Assembly: GCA_902826575.1 (NCBI GenBank)
Contig: CADEFJ010000003.1
Coordinates: forward strand, 1-64,000
From: an uncultured Pseudomonadota bacterium
Lineage (GTDB): Bacteria; Pseudomonadota; Gammaproteobacteria; Steroidobacterales; Steroidobacteraceae
Length of the DNA stretch: 64,000 nucleotides
Direction: 5' to 3'
Part shown: piece by piece, positions 44,546 through 53,613 of the stretch
Numbering within the stretch: position 1 is the first letter of the stretch
Layout of the letters: each line of letters opens with the position of its first letter
The notes under the pieces: generated by a model
What the model was told of the DNA's origin: nothing
Database searches by the model: none
What the model saw: the letters and a program-made list of their open reading frames with translations, nothing else
Made by a program: the position numbers and the translations under genes

Positions 44546-44869
44546 TCAACGGCGGCGGTTGTACGGATCGTAGCCGCCGCCCTTGTCGTCCTCGAGCTTG
44601 AGTTCCTTGTCGTCCTCGATGCGCAGTTCCGGCGCATCGAGGCGCTTGAGCAACTTCGAGGTGCTCTCGAGTGCGAACACGCCGGTGGCGACCGCGATGT
44701 CCCACACGGCGTTGCCACGCTCGTCATGACGCACGCGCCCGGATTCGGCCTCACCCGGCGCGGCTGCACGCGGCTTGGGCGGCGGCTGCGGCCTGGGCGC
44801 CCTGAGCGCGCGCATCTTTTGCGTCGTGTCATCGAGCTTCTTGATCGTCCTCGAGATGAAGCCTTTCAC
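44546..44869 (-). CDS. Small unknown protein, last gene of the peptidase/ATP-grasp operon
   Basis: A 107-residue protein starting with GTG (VKGFISRTIKKLDDTTQKM) that overlaps the previous stop as GTGA. It has a helical N-terminus, a Pro/Ala linker, then RHDERGNAVWDIAVATGVF near 46-64 and a C-terminal GGGYDPYNRRR. The GNA-x-W and DPYNR motifs mirror the small protein at 38819-39142. It has no signal peptide, unlike the CpcT-like protein before it. No function is assigned. Confidence 0.7.
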   Translation of the reverse strand: MKGFISRTIKKLDDTTQKMRALRAPRPQPPPKPRAAAPGEAESGRVRHDERGNAVWDIAVATGVFALESTSKLLKRLDAPELRIEDDKELKLEDDKGGGYDPYNRRR

Positions 44870-45468
44870 TCGGACTTCCGCCAGCGCGCGAGTGGTTCGT
44901 CGTCGCTGCCGGAGAGCAGCCGGCCGCCCGCATTGTAGTAACGCTCGGAGCGGGCATAGTCGTCGGGTGTGAGTTCGGCGCGCGCATCGAGAAAGGCGAG
45001 CGATCCGCCCGCGCGCGAGGCCCGGCACTGCTTCCGGTCGTTTGCGCCGACGAACTTCCCGGCCTCGAGGTCCTTGACCCACAGCATCTCGCAGCCCGCC
45101 TGCACTTTCAGGTCCTGCTCCATCAGGCTCTTGAACAGATCGGGATTCTGCAAACCGGCACGCCAGCGCCCCGGCTCGGCGAACGCGTAGCTCGCCTGCA
45201 CGATCTGTTTGTCGACGACTTCGAACGCAATCACACGCTGCGACACCACCCGGCGGCTGTCCTGCGTGGAGCGCTCCTCGGTGAAGAACACATTGTCGCT
45301 GATGAACGGCGCATAGATCGGCACGAACGCCAACTCGTGCGGGCCATTCAGGTAGGTGCCTGGCAACCAGGTCGCGAGCTCGGACAGCTCGGCCTTGCGC
45401 AGGTCGCTGGTGTTCGAGCAGCCTGCCAGCAGCGCCAGAATCAGCAGCGCAAGTCCTCGCTCAACCAT
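44866..45468 (-). CDS. CpcT/CpeT-like chromophore-lyase-fold lipoprotein
   Basis: A 200-residue protein with a short signal ending in the lipobox LAGC (Cys16). The body matches the CpcT/CpeT family: LATWLPGTYLN near 31-41, SQRVIAFEVVDKQIVQASYAF near 80-100, and a Cys-containing CEMLWVKDLEAGKFVGAN segment near 133. In cyanobacteria this calyx-like beta-barrel attaches bilins to phycobiliprotein cysteines. Proteobacteria have no phycobilisomes, so here it is more likely a small-ligand binder in the envelope. It overlaps the ATP-grasp gene by 8 bp. Confidence 0.75.
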   Translation of the reverse strand: MVERGLALLILALLAGCSNTSDLRKAELSELATWLPGTYLNGPHELAFVPIYAPFISDNVFFTEERSTQDSRRVVSQRVIAFEVVDKQIVQASYAFAEPGRWRAGLQNPDLFKSLMEQDLKVQAGCEMLWVKDLEAGKFVGANDRKQCRASRAGGSLAFLDARAELTPDDYARSERYYNAGGRLLSGSDDEPLARWRKSE

Positions 45469-46495
45469 AGAAAGTCCGCCATTGCGCCTGGTAGCCGAGC
45501 CCGAGGGTGATGATACGCTCGAGCAGTTCGGGATACGCATAGCCGGCCTCGAGCGCCGACAGCGCAAAATCTTCCTCCTCGGAGAGGTTCGGATTCGCGT
45601 TCGCCTCGAGCACATAGATGCGTCCATCCGCCGCGAGGCGGAAATCCATGCGCGCATACCCCGACAGGCCGAGCGCGCGGTAGATGCGTCGCGACAACGT
45701 ATCGAGGCGCTGGACGATCTCGCGCGGCAGCTCATCGGCCTCGCGCGTCGTGATGCCGTATTTCTTCTGGTAGCGCCGATCCCATTTCACCTTGCGGGTG
45801 GCGATCGCCGACAGCGAATCGGGCATCGAGCCAAACACCATTTCCCACACCGGCAGGCGTGTCAGGCGATCGTTGCCGAGCACGCCGACGTACAGTTCCT
45901 GGCCGGCGATGTATTCCTCGACCAGCGCATCGGAGCCGATCTGCTCGTGCACGAAGCCGACGCGCTCGCGCAGTTTCGCCTCGTCTTCGACCACCGACGC
46001 CTGGGCGATGCCGAGCGAGGCATCCTCCGTGGTCGACTTGACGAACAGCGGGAACTTCAGCTTCTTCGGCAGCTTGAACTTGACGCCCTTCCTGAACACC
46101 GCGAACTGCGGCGAGGGGATGCGATGGTAGGAAAACAGCTGCTTGCAGATCGACTTGTCGCGTGACAACAGCAATCCGCGCGGATTCGAACCGGTATAGG
46201 GCTGACGCATCAGCTCGAGAAACGCCACGACGTGCTGGTCGTAAGTGACGATGCCGTCGAACTCCTCGAGCAGGTTGAACACGATGTCGGGCTGCCAGTC
46301 GGTGATCGCACCGCGCAACTCGGTCAGCGTGTCGAGCACACCGACGCAGCGCACCTCGTGGCCACGCTTCTTCAGCGTCGATATGACATCGAACTCGGTG
46401 CGCCACTCTTCGACTTCCTTTTCGCTCCGCCCTTCGAGCGAATCGGGCGGAACGAGGGTCGCGTGGACGACGACCAGCACCTTGAGTTTCTTCAT
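45461..46495 (-). CDS. ATP-grasp ligase, D-Ala-D-Ala-ligase-like
   Basis: A 344-residue ATP-grasp enzyme that joins a carboxyl to an amine through an acyl phosphate. An N-terminal Rossmann-like domain (KVLVVVHATLVPP, then FNLLEEFDG) precedes the ATP-grasp core: FPLFVKSTTEDASLGIAQ near 148-165, EEYIAGQELYVGVLG near 198-212, and the metal-binding RMDFRLAADGRIYVLEANANPN near 290-311. It resembles D-Ala-D-Ala ligase but sits outside any peptidoglycan operon. It is translationally coupled (ATGA) to the zinc peptidase. Peptide or amide formation on a non-murein substrate is inferred. Confidence 0.88.
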   Translation of the reverse strand: MKKLKVLVVVHATLVPPDSLEGRSEKEVEEWRTEFDVISTLKKRGHEVRCVGVLDTLTELRGAITDWQPDIVFNLLEEFDGIVTYDQHVVAFLELMRQPYTGSNPRGLLLSRDKSICKQLFSYHRIPSPQFAVFRKGVKFKLPKKLKFPLFVKSTTEDASLGIAQASVVEDEAKLRERVGFVHEQIGSDALVEEYIAGQELYVGVLGNDRLTRLPVWEMVFGSMPDSLSAIATRKVKWDRRYQKKYGITTREADELPREIVQRLDTLSRRIYRALGLSGYARMDFRLAADGRIYVLEANANPNLSEEEDFALSALEAGYAYPELLERIITLGLGYQAQWRTFYG

Positions 46496-47580
46496 AGCCT
46501 CATTTGAGGACTGGTGCTTTCCGCATAGAGACTGACGAGGCGCGACAGCATCCAGCGCGCATTGCGCAACGCATCGCGCTGGCTGCCGCGCGGATAGAGC
46601 CTCAACTGATCACTTCGTTCGATGATCATGCGCAATATCTGGAACGCACTATAACGTGCCACGCCCTGTTCGCGCACTACCGCATCGACGAGCTCGCGCT
46701 TGGCGGCACGCATCAGCGTGCTCGCGCGCGGCGTCGTGCGTCGCGGCCGGCTCGGGGTGAACACCTTCGACAGCATCACGTCGATGAGCCCGCGGCGATA
46801 CTGGCTGTAGCGATCGAGCTTCTCGCTGTAGTGCTCGGCGAGCGTGCGCGTGCTCGCATCGATCGGCTCGATGCGCGTGCGCACGCGCACCGGGGCACGC
46901 TTGCCGCGCAGCTCGGTCATGACTTCGTCGACGAACTCGAGCTTCTGGTACGCGGGCCAGTCTGCATAGCCGCGGCGCCACGACGAATACGGGGTGAGCC
47001 ACACCGCGAATGTCTCGGCGAAGTCCTCGGTCGGATGCGACTGCGCATACCAGTCGCCGAGATGCTGCACATAGCGGCGGCTGCCGGGGCGCGGGCGATA
47101 GCGGTCGGGATACGGCAGCGACGCCGGCCCAAAGGTCTCGCGCCAGCGTTTGCGGCGCCGCAGGCGGTACGCCGTGTCGATGGCATGACCCGCTTCGTGG
47201 CGCAGGATGCGCTTGAGCCATTGGGCGTTGCCACCCTCGACGTGCTTCATCATCGTGCGCTCGAGGCGCTCGAGGCGCGGATGCGCGAGATAGAAGGGAA
47301 TCGAAATGCCCGGTATGCCGTCCGGCGAGAACCATTCCTCGCCAAACCACGCATGCGGACGAAAGGCGATGCCGCGGCGTTCGAGATCGCGATACAGCGT
47401 GCGCATGTGCCGCGCGAGCGGCGTGCGTTCGAGCCTCAGGTGCAGGTCGCAGAAGCGCATCTGCAACAGGTCCTCGTCTCGCAGGCGCGCCCACGCCAGC
47501 GGGCGGCGTTTCGATGCGGCCCTGCGCGGCGCGCTGGCGCGCGCGCGCGCAGCGGGGCGGTGGTGGACGAGAATCGGCAT
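46492..47580 (-). CDS. Putative zinc metallopeptidase of the HEAGH type
   Basis: A 362-residue predicted metallopeptidase. The zinc motif HEAGH is at 128-132 and HPTEDFAETF at 182-191 supplies a likely third ligand, as in the putative zinc-binding metallopeptidase family. The N-terminal 35 residues are Arg/Ala-rich and basic with no signal. The ATG at 47580 (MPILVHH) is chosen over a TTG two codons upstream. It begins a four-gene unit in which every junction overlaps, and a long palindrome lies 88 bp upstream. The target is unknown; pairing with an ATP-grasp ligase suggests opposing bond making and breaking. Confidence 0.82.
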   Translation of the reverse strand: MPILVHHRPAARARASAPRRAASKRRPLAWARLRDEDLLQMRFCDLHLRLERTPLARHMRTLYRDLERRGIAFRPHAWFGEEWFSPDGIPGISIPFYLAHPRLERLERTMMKHVEGGNAQWLKRILRHEAGHAIDTAYRLRRRKRWRETFGPASLPYPDRYRPRPGSRRYVQHLGDWYAQSHPTEDFAETFAVWLTPYSSWRRGYADWPAYQKLEFVDEVMTELRGKRAPVRVRTRIEPIDASTRTLAEHYSEKLDRYSQYRRGLIDVMLSKVFTPSRPRRTTPRASTLMRAAKRELVDAVVREQGVARYSAFQILRMIIERSDQLRLYPRGSQRDALRNARWMLSRLVSLYAESTSPQMRL

Positions 47581-47667
47581 CGACAACAGACCTCTGGCAC
47601 CGGCCCGAGGACCGGTGCGAGCGAAAGCGGAACGGAACGCAAAAAGGATAGCAGTTGGAGCAGTCGG

Positions 47668-47742
47668 TGCCGGGTTTTCGGTATTTCGGTTATTTCCGCG
47701 CGCCCGGCGCGCGGAAATAACCGAAATACCGAAAACCCGGCA
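47668..47742. repeat. Perfect 75-nt palindrome (37-bp arms, 1-nt centre)
   Basis: Bases 47668-47704 are the exact reverse complement of 47706-47742, with only C47705 between the arms. The arm runs TGCCGGGTTTTCGG, ATTTCGGTTATTTCC and GCGCGCC. It lies in the 169-bp gap between the phosphatase/ADP-ribosylglycohydrolase stop (47750) and the zinc-peptidase start (47580). It has no T-run and is far longer than a normal terminator. Outside the arms the pairing breaks at once, so it looks like a discrete element. Confidence 0.95.
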
Positions 47743-47749
47743 TCGGTCC

Positions 47750-49219
47750 TCAGTCCGCAGCCAGGCCTTCCATTGCCCGGACCAGCAGCCGGTCGGCGAA
47801 ATCGGTCACGAGGTCCTTGCCAATCAGGCTGTTACGCCATGCGGCCGGAATCGCCGCCGCGCCGTAGTGGGCGCCTGCCAGTTGCCCGCAGGCGGCAGTG
47901 AGGACATCGGAATCGCGCCCCCGATTGGCGCATAGCAACAAGGCCTCGCGCAGCGTCGCTGTCGTCTCGAAGGCCGCGAGCGTCGCGGCGAGCACATCGA
48001 GCGCGGTGGCCTGCGCCGGCGCGGGGACGTTGAGCGCATCCCGGTAGCCGCCCGCCGCGATCTGCGCCACCTCGGGTCGCAGGGCGCCGCTCGTACCGAG
48101 CCGACGTACGCCGTGCAGGATGACGGCCTTGTCGCGGCCGCTGAGCGCCCCTTGCAGCGCCACAGCCAGCACGCGGCAGGCCTCGAGCACCAGCGGCGCC
48201 TGGCAGGTGGTGCGCGCAAGCTCGACGGCGGTATCGATGGCCACCGCAGGGACGGCGAAATGGAACATCAGCGCCGGCGCCATGCGGGTCAACGGCTCCG
48301 GATCGAGGAGCGCCGGGTCGTGCGAGCCGGGAAAGCGTTGTCGACGCCAGCGCGCCGCCGCCAGCGCGCGGGTCACGCCGGCCGTGATGCCGACGCACTG
48401 TCCGGTCGCCGACAGGTAGCCATCCTGCTGCCAGCGCATGAACCGCGCGACCTGGTCCACCGGATCGAATCCGCCGCGCTCGAGAAAACTGTCGGCGACG
48501 CACAGCGCCATCGCCGTGTCGTCACTCCAGGCACCGCGCGGGAGGTCGAACGGTCCGCCGCCCAGCAGGTCGCCCACCGGCGTGAAGCTGCCGGGCTTGC
48601 GGTACTGGGTCGCCGCTGCCAGCGAATCCCCGATCGCCAGGCCGAGCAGCGCGCCGGTGAACCGCTCGCGCAATGCGTGGGTGGCTGCCATCGCATCGTC
48701 GTCGAGCGTCGGATCGAGGATCGCGGGCCAGCGGTAGACGAAGTTGCGCTGCTCTTCCGTCTCGGGGATCGACGGCCACGAGCGCGCGCGTTCGCTGCCC
48801 GTCCACAGCACATTCAGCGCATCGAGCGCCGCGTCCCCGCGCCGCCCATGCTGCGCGAGATGGCAGCCGACCACCATGCCGGTGCGGCCGATACCCGCTC
48901 GGCAGTGCAAGTAGAGCTTGCGGCCCTCGGCCAGCACCCCGTCGATGACTTCGATGATCTCGCTCATGTGCTCGGGTTCGAGCGGCACGCCATGGTCCGG
49001 AATCGGTTTCCTGATGTGCAACATGCCGCGCGCGAGTTCGCCGTCGTAGGCGGGCAGTTCGCCCGGAGCGGTCAGGTCGAGCCAGGTGTCGATGCCGAGC
49101 GCGGTGAGTGCGGCGAGTCGCGCGCGCGTGTCCTCGCGCGTTGCTCCACCCGGGTATTCACCCGCGAGCCAGCGCCCATCCTGCACCCAGTACGCGTTGC
49201 GAAACGGCAGGTCGATCAC
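47750..49219 (-). CDS. Dual-specificity phosphatase fused to ADP-ribosylglycohydrolase
   Basis: A 489-residue two-domain cytosolic protein. Residues 1-165 form a DSP/PTP domain: GEYPGG near 20, candidate general acid Asp75 in PDHG, and the CX5R loop HCRAGIGRT with Cys106 and Arg112. Residues 185-489 form an ADP-ribosylglycohydrolase with [11 protein letters not shown] at 189, the Mg-binding SDDT at 232-235 and RDSDVL near 435-440. Both active sites appear intact. GTG at 49219 overlaps the ttcA stop as GTGA, and it gives the conserved [10 protein letters not shown] start. It probably removes both ADP-ribose and phosphate groups; the substrate is not known. Confidence 0.88.
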   Translation of the reverse strand: MIDLPFRNAYWVQDGRWLAGEYPGGATREDTRARLAALTALGIDTWLDLTAPGELPAYDGELARGMLHIRKPIPDHGVPLEPEHMSEIIEVIDGVLAEGRKLYLHCRAGIGRTGMVVGCHLAQHGRRGDAALDALNVLWTGSERARSWPSIPETEEQRNFVYRWPAILDPTLDDDAMAATHALRERFTGALLGLAIGDSLAAATQYRKPGSFTPVGDLLGGGPFDLPRGAWSDDTAMALCVADSFLERGGFDPVDQVARFMRWQQDGYLSATGQCVGITAGVTRALAAARWRRQRFPGSHDPALLDPEPLTRMAPALMFHFAVPAVAIDTAVELARTTCQAPLVLEACRVLAVALQGALSGRDKAVILHGVRRLGTSGALRPEVAQIAAGGYRDALNVPAPAQATALDVLAATLAAFETTATLREALLLCANRGRDSDVLTAACGQLAGAHYGAAAIPAAWRNSLIGKDLVTDFADRLLVRAMEGLAAD

Positions 49220-50019
49220 TGCGGCGCGCGGGTTATCGAGGCGAAATCGAACAGCGAGGGATCGGCGAGATGTGCCGGCTCGACCTGGGTCAGCGCCGTG
49301 AAGATCGACGCAACGCGTCCGGGTTGCTCGCGCTCCCATCCGGCGAGCATGCGTTTGACCGCAAGACGCTGGTTGTTGTCCTGCGAGCCGCACAGCTTGC
49401 ACGGGATGACGGGAAAGGCGCGCGCCCGCGCGTAACGCTCGATCTCGCGCTCGGGCACATAGGCGAGCGGGCGAATCACGACATTGCGGCCGTCCTCGGA
49501 GACGAGTTTCGGCGCCATCGCCTTCAGCCGCCCGCCGTGGAACAGGTTCAGGAACAGTGTCTCGACGATGTCGTCACGATGGTGCCCGAGGGCGATCTTC
49601 GTGAAGCCATGCTCTTCGGCGAACCGGTACAGCGCGCCGCGTCGCAGCCGCGAGCACAGCCCACACATCGTGCGCCCCTCGGGGATCACGCGTTTCACCA
49701 CACTGTAGGTGTCCTGCTCGATCTGGTGAAACGGCACGCCGAGGGCCCGACAATATTCCGGCAGCACGTGTGCCGGGAAGCCGGGCTGCTTCTGGTCGAG
49801 ATTGGCCGCGGCCACCTCGAATTCCACCGGCGCACTGCGCTGCAGGGACAACAGCAGGTCGAGCAACGTGTAGGAGTCCTTGCCGCCCGAGAGGCAGACC
49901 ATGACCCGGTCGCCGGCCTCGATCATGCGGAAGTCCTCGATCGCCTTGCCGGTGAGGCCGCGCAGGTGCGCGGCGAGCCGCTTCGAGGTGCTGGACTGGA
50001 CGATCTGGGGTGCTGTCAC
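49216..50019 (-). CDS. ttcA: tRNA 2-thiocytidine(32) synthetase TtcA
   Basis: A 267-residue PP-loop enzyme that thiolates cytidine 32 in certain tRNAs. The ATP-binding SGGKDS is at 44-49. The iron-sulfur cluster cysteines are Cys122 and Cys125 (CGLC) with a further pair in PCKLCG (Cys210, Cys213). [14 protein letters not shown] near 148 is the second family motif. The GTG at 50019 starts one base after the M32 gene stop. It is coupled by GTGA to the phosphatase/ADP-ribosylglycohydrolase gene. Length and motifs match the E. coli protein closely, minus its C-terminal extension. Confidence 0.95.
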   Translation of the reverse strand: MTAPQIVQSSTSKRLAAHLRGLTGKAIEDFRMIEAGDRVMVCLSGGKDSYTLLDLLLSLQRSAPVEFEVAAANLDQKQPGFPAHVLPEYCRALGVPFHQIEQDTYSVVKRVIPEGRTMCGLCSRLRRGALYRFAEEHGFTKIALGHHRDDIVETLFLNLFHGGRLKAMAPKLVSEDGRNVVIRPLAYVPEREIERYARARAFPVIPCKLCGSQDNNQRLAVKRMLAGWEREQPGRVASIFTALTQVEPAHLADPSLFDFASITRAPQ

Positions 50020-50020
50020 G

Positions 50021-51571
50021 TCAGGCGGCAGCAGTGCGGGCGGCGGGATCCTCGAGGTACTTGCCTTCGAGGTAACGCAATGCGGACGCCGCCGACAGCG
50101 GCTTGCCGGTGGCGTTCTTCAACAGTTCCTGCGTCGTGACCTTCGAGCCGAGCGAGTGCACGTGCTCGCGCAGCCACGCGAACAGGCCGCCGAATTCGCC
50201 GCGTGCGACCTGTTCATCGAGCGCCGGGATGTCGGTGCGCAGTTTTTCATAGAGCTGGGCGGCGATCGCGGCGCCGAGCGCATAGGACGGGAAATAACCG
50301 AACGAACCGACGGCCCAGTGGATGTCCTGCAGGCAGCCTTCCCGATGGTTGGCAGGCGAGACGCCGAAGCGGTCCTGCATGAACTCGGCCCAGGCCGCCG
50401 GCAATTCGCGCACGGCAAGCTGGCCGGCGAGCAGCTTCTTCTCGAGTTCGTAGCGCAGCTGGATGTGCAGCGCATAGGTGAGCTCGTCGGCATCGACGCG
50501 GATCAGGCCGCGCCGCACGCGCGTCAGGTGGGCGTAGATGTTCTCCACCTCCCACTCCGGCCCCTCGACGCCGAAGTGCTTCACGAGCAGCGGCTGCAGG
50601 TAGCGCACGAACGGCCGGCTGCGACACAGGATCATCTCGATCAGCAGTGACTGACTCTCCTCGATCGCCATGCCGCGGTCCCGTCCCACCGGCTGGCCAC
50701 GCCATTCGCGCGGCAACCCCAGGTCGTACATCGCATGCCCGGTCTCATGCAGCGCGCCGAGCACGCCGCTGAACAGGTCGTCGGTGCTGTAGCTCGTCGT
50801 GATGCGGATGTCCCCGGGGACACCCTCGGTGAACGGATGCTCGCTCTCGTCGATGCGGCCGTTCTCGAACGAAAAGCCCAGCGCCTTCATCAGTTCGGTC
50901 ACGAGCTGACGCTGCTTGGCGAGCGGGAATTTGCCGGTGAGCGGCAGCGACGGGTGCTTCGCCTGCAGCGCGATCGCCTCGCGGATCAGTGTCGGCACCC
51001 GGCGCGACAGCGACTTGAACATCGCGTCGATGTCCGCCATCGTGATGCCGGGACTGAACTCGTCGATCAGGGCATCGTAAGGCGCGAGATTGAGCGCCTG
51101 GCCGAGCAACTGCGCCTTGTCGCGCACCAGGTGCAGCACTTCCTCGAGATGCGGGGCAAAGATCGCGAAATCGTTGGCGCCGCGCGCCTCGACCCATTTG
51201 ACCTCGGCCTGGGAGGTCGCGCGAGCGAGGCGCGAGACGAGCGACACCGGGGTCGCGATGGCGTGGTCACGCTGGCGGCGCATTTCGCGCAGGTTCGCGA
51301 CCTGCCAGTCATTGTTGCCCTGGATATTGGCCTGCGCCCGGTCGAGCAGCCGGCTGATGCGCGGCGCGGTCAGCAGCGCGTGATGTTCGGTCTCGAGGGC
51401 GGCCAGCTGTTCACCGCGAATCTCCGCGCTGCCCTTGGGCATCATCACGGCCGCGTCCCAGCGCAGCAGCGCCAGCGCGCCACGGAACGCGTGGAGGCGC
51501 TTCCACTCCTGTTCGAGCTGCTGATAAGGCGTTGCAGACACGGGGTCACCAGACGGGGGAACGTCGGCCAT
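50021..51571 (-). CDS. M32-family metallocarboxypeptidase
   Basis: A 516-residue cytosolic carboxypeptidase Taq-type enzyme that removes C-terminal residues. The zinc site HETGH is at 275-279. DIRITTSY near 254 and the IEESQS segment near 304 give the third ligand and substrate-binding region, and the long all-helical body is typical. No signal peptide is present. The ATG at 51571 is clear. It is the first gene of the M32-ttcA-phosphatase/ADPRH unit. Confidence 0.94.
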   Translation of the reverse strand: MADVPPSGDPVSATPYQQLEQEWKRLHAFRGALALLRWDAAVMMPKGSAEIRGEQLAALETEHHALLTAPRISRLLDRAQANIQGNNDWQVANLREMRRQRDHAIATPVSLVSRLARATSQAEVKWVEARGANDFAIFAPHLEEVLHLVRDKAQLLGQALNLAPYDALIDEFSPGITMADIDAMFKSLSRRVPTLIREAIALQAKHPSLPLTGKFPLAKQRQLVTELMKALGFSFENGRIDESEHPFTEGVPGDIRITTSYSTDDLFSGVLGALHETGHAMYDLGLPREWRGQPVGRDRGMAIEESQSLLIEMILCRSRPFVRYLQPLLVKHFGVEGPEWEVENIYAHLTRVRRGLIRVDADELTYALHIQLRYELEKKLLAGQLAVRELPAAWAEFMQDRFGVSPANHREGCLQDIHWAVGSFGYFPSYALGAAIAAQLYEKLRTDIPALDEQVARGEFGGLFAWLREHVHSLGSKVTTQELLKNATGKPLSAASALRYLEGKYLEDPAARTAAA

Positions 51572-51633
51572 TGTACCCGCTGGGGCGCCCTCACGGGCCG
51601 CGCTTGGAGACTTAATCTTTTGGATTCAATGAG

Positions 51634-52746
51634 TTATGTCGATGCCGGCTGGTTGACAGCCTCGGCCACGGTGCTGCCTTCGCGCACCTTCTGCGTGCCC
51701 TCGATGACAATGCGCTCACCCTGTGCCAGGCCGGAAACGACCTCCACCCTGCCGGGGGTGCGCCGACCGATCTGCACCTCGCGCCGCGCCACGCGGCCGT
51801 CTTCGACGACGAATACATACTGGCGGCTCTGCTCCGGTACCAGCGCCTCCTCCGGAATCACGAGCGCGTCGTACTCCTCTCTCGCGAGGGAGACGTTCAC
51901 GTACATGCCGGGGCGCAGCAGGCCGCCCTCGTTCGGCACGAGCGCACGCACCGTGACTGAACGCGTGGCCGGATCGATGCGCGAATCGATCGTCAGCACG
52001 CGGCCGGCGAGCTCGCGGTCAGGATGCGCGGCAGTACGCGCGGTGATGTCGAGTCCGCTGCGCAGGCTCCCGAGCTGGTTCTCAGGCACGGCGAAATCGA
52101 CCTTCATGACACTCGTATCGTCGAGCGTCGTGATCACGGCGCCAGGATTGACCAGGCTGCCGACGCTGACCCGTCGCAGGCCGACACGCCCCGCGAACGG
52201 TGCACGGATCACGGTGTCGCCGAGCCGCGCCTGCGCGGCATCGACGCGCGCCTGGTTGGCCTTCATCGTGGCTTCGAGCTGCTCGTACTGTGACTGCGAC
52301 ACGACGCGCGTCGAGAGCAGGTCGCGCGCGCGCGCGTACTGGCTCGTGCTCTCCGTCAGCGCAGCGCTCGCCTCGGCCAGATCGGCGCGGGCCTGCGCAT
52401 CGTCGAGCGAGACCAGCGCCTGGCCACGCTTGACGGTCTGGCCGTCCTGGAAGTGCACGGCCATGACGAGGTTCGAGGACTTCGAGGTGATGTTGACCGA
52501 CTCGTTCGCCACGGCCGTGCCGAGTGCCTGCAGCTCGCGCGAGACGCGCTCGCTGCGAACTTCGTCCGTGACCACGGAGACAGCTGCCGCGGCGCCCTGC
52601 GCCCGGGCGCCGGCGCCCGCACTGGCGCCCATCGCGACAGGCGCCTCGCGATTGCCGCCGTGGCGGGTCTGGTAAATCGCCCAGCCCCCTGTGAGCAGGG
52701 CGACGATGACGCTGGCGGCAGTGATGATGTTGCGGGTGTCGGTCAC
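51634..52746 (-). CDS. RND-efflux periplasmic adaptor (HlyD/AcrA type)
   Basis: A 370-residue membrane-fusion protein. The signal/anchor at residues 9-25 is ASVIVALLTGGWAIYQT. A barrel-sandwich lipoyl half (VHFQDGQTVKRGQALVSLDD) follows, then an alpha-hairpin of about 60 residues, the second lipoyl half (RAPFAGRVGLRRVSVGSLV), and beta-barrel and membrane-proximal domains ending VIEGTQKVREGS. This is the AcrA/MexA architecture. No RND pump gene follows, so its partner must be encoded elsewhere. The next gene upstream, an EamA transporter, ends only 3 bp away. The start is GTG at 52746. Confidence 0.9.
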   Translation of the reverse strand: MTDTRNIITAASVIVALLTGGWAIYQTRHGGNREAPVAMGASAGAGARAQGAAAAVSVVTDEVRSERVSRELQALGTAVANESVNITSKSSNLVMAVHFQDGQTVKRGQALVSLDDAQARADLAEASAALTESTSQYARARDLLSTRVVSQSQYEQLEATMKANQARVDAAQARLGDTVIRAPFAGRVGLRRVSVGSLVNPGAVITTLDDTSVMKVDFAVPENQLGSLRSGLDITARTAAHPDRELAGRVLTIDSRIDPATRSVTVRALVPNEGGLLRPGMYVNVSLAREEYDALVIPEEALVPEQSRQYVFVVEDGRVARREVQIGRRTPGRVEVVSGLAQGERIVIEGTQKVREGSTVAEAVNQPAST

Positions 52747-52749
52747 GGC

Positions 52750-53613
52750 TCAGTATGGCACGCGATCGAGCAGCCCGACGGCGAGCGCCGTGCCCGCGAG
52801 CACGACCACGCAACCTGCGAGCAGGCTCACGGTGATCGGCTCGGAGAGCACCAGCGCTCCCCACAGCACGCCGAAAGGCGGGAAAAGGAAGGTCACGGTC
52901 ACGGCCCGCCCCGCGCCGACATTGCGCAGCAGGCGGAAATAAATCATGTACGCGACCGCGGTGCAGATGACACCCAGCGTCACGGCCGCTATCCAGGCCC
53001 GCGGCGAGATCGGCGTCGACGGCCAGGTGGCCACCGCAAACGGCAGGATCGCCGCCAGCGCACCGAGCACGGTGCCGGTGGCCAGCGCCACCGGATCCGC
53101 GGTCGGGAATGCGCGGCGCGTATAGCTCGCCGCCCATCCATAACATGCCGCACCGGCCAGCGCGGCGAGTATGCCGCCAAGCGCACCGATGCCGAGGGTG
53201 CCCAGCGCATCGTTGACGAGCCACAGCACGCCGACGAAGGCGACCACGATGCCGGCGACCCGCAGCACGGACAACCGCTCGCCGAGCCACAGCCATGCGA
53301 TCAACGCACCGAACATCGGCGTGGTGGCGTTGAGCAGCGCCGCCAGCCCGCTCGTGATGCTGAGCATGGCGTAGGCGTACAGCGTGAACGGAATTGCCGA
53401 AGCCATCAGCCCGAGCAACAGCAGGCGCAATGGCTGCGCGCGCAGCAGGCTGCGCTCGCGCAGGAAAAACAGCAAGGTGAGCACCGCGACGAAAATGCGC
53501 ACGGCCGCGAGCGGCACTGCGCCAAACTCCGGCGAGGCAATGCGCAGCAGCACGAAGGCGCCTCCCCATATGCCGCCGAGCAGCAGCATGTCCGTCAGAT
53601 CGCGCGTACGCAT
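52750..53613 (-). CDS. EamA/DMT-family transporter
   Basis: A 287-residue, 10-TM drug/metabolite transporter with two EamA repeats. The first begins LLLGGIWGGAFVLLRIA, with LLNATTPMFGALIAWLWLGERL near 90-110. The second is seen at VTFLFPPFGVLWGALVLSEPI near 240-260. The paired P-x-F-x-A/G-x-x-x-x-L-x-E elements define the family. The ATG at 53613 overlaps the preceding stop by one base. Likely substrates are amino acids or small metabolites. Confidence 0.9.
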   Translation of the reverse strand: MRTRDLTDMLLLGGIWGGAFVLLRIASPEFGAVPLAAVRIFVAVLTLLFFLRERSLLRAQPLRLLLLGLMASAIPFTLYAYAMLSITSGLAALLNATTPMFGALIAWLWLGERLSVLRVAGIVVAFVGVLWLVNDALGTLGIGALGGILAALAGAACYGWAASYTRRAFPTADPVALATGTVLGALAAILPFAVATWPSTPISPRAWIAAVTLGVICTAVAYMIYFRLLRNVGAGRAVTVTFLFPPFGVLWGALVLSEPITVSLLAGCVVVLAGTALAVGLLDRVPY

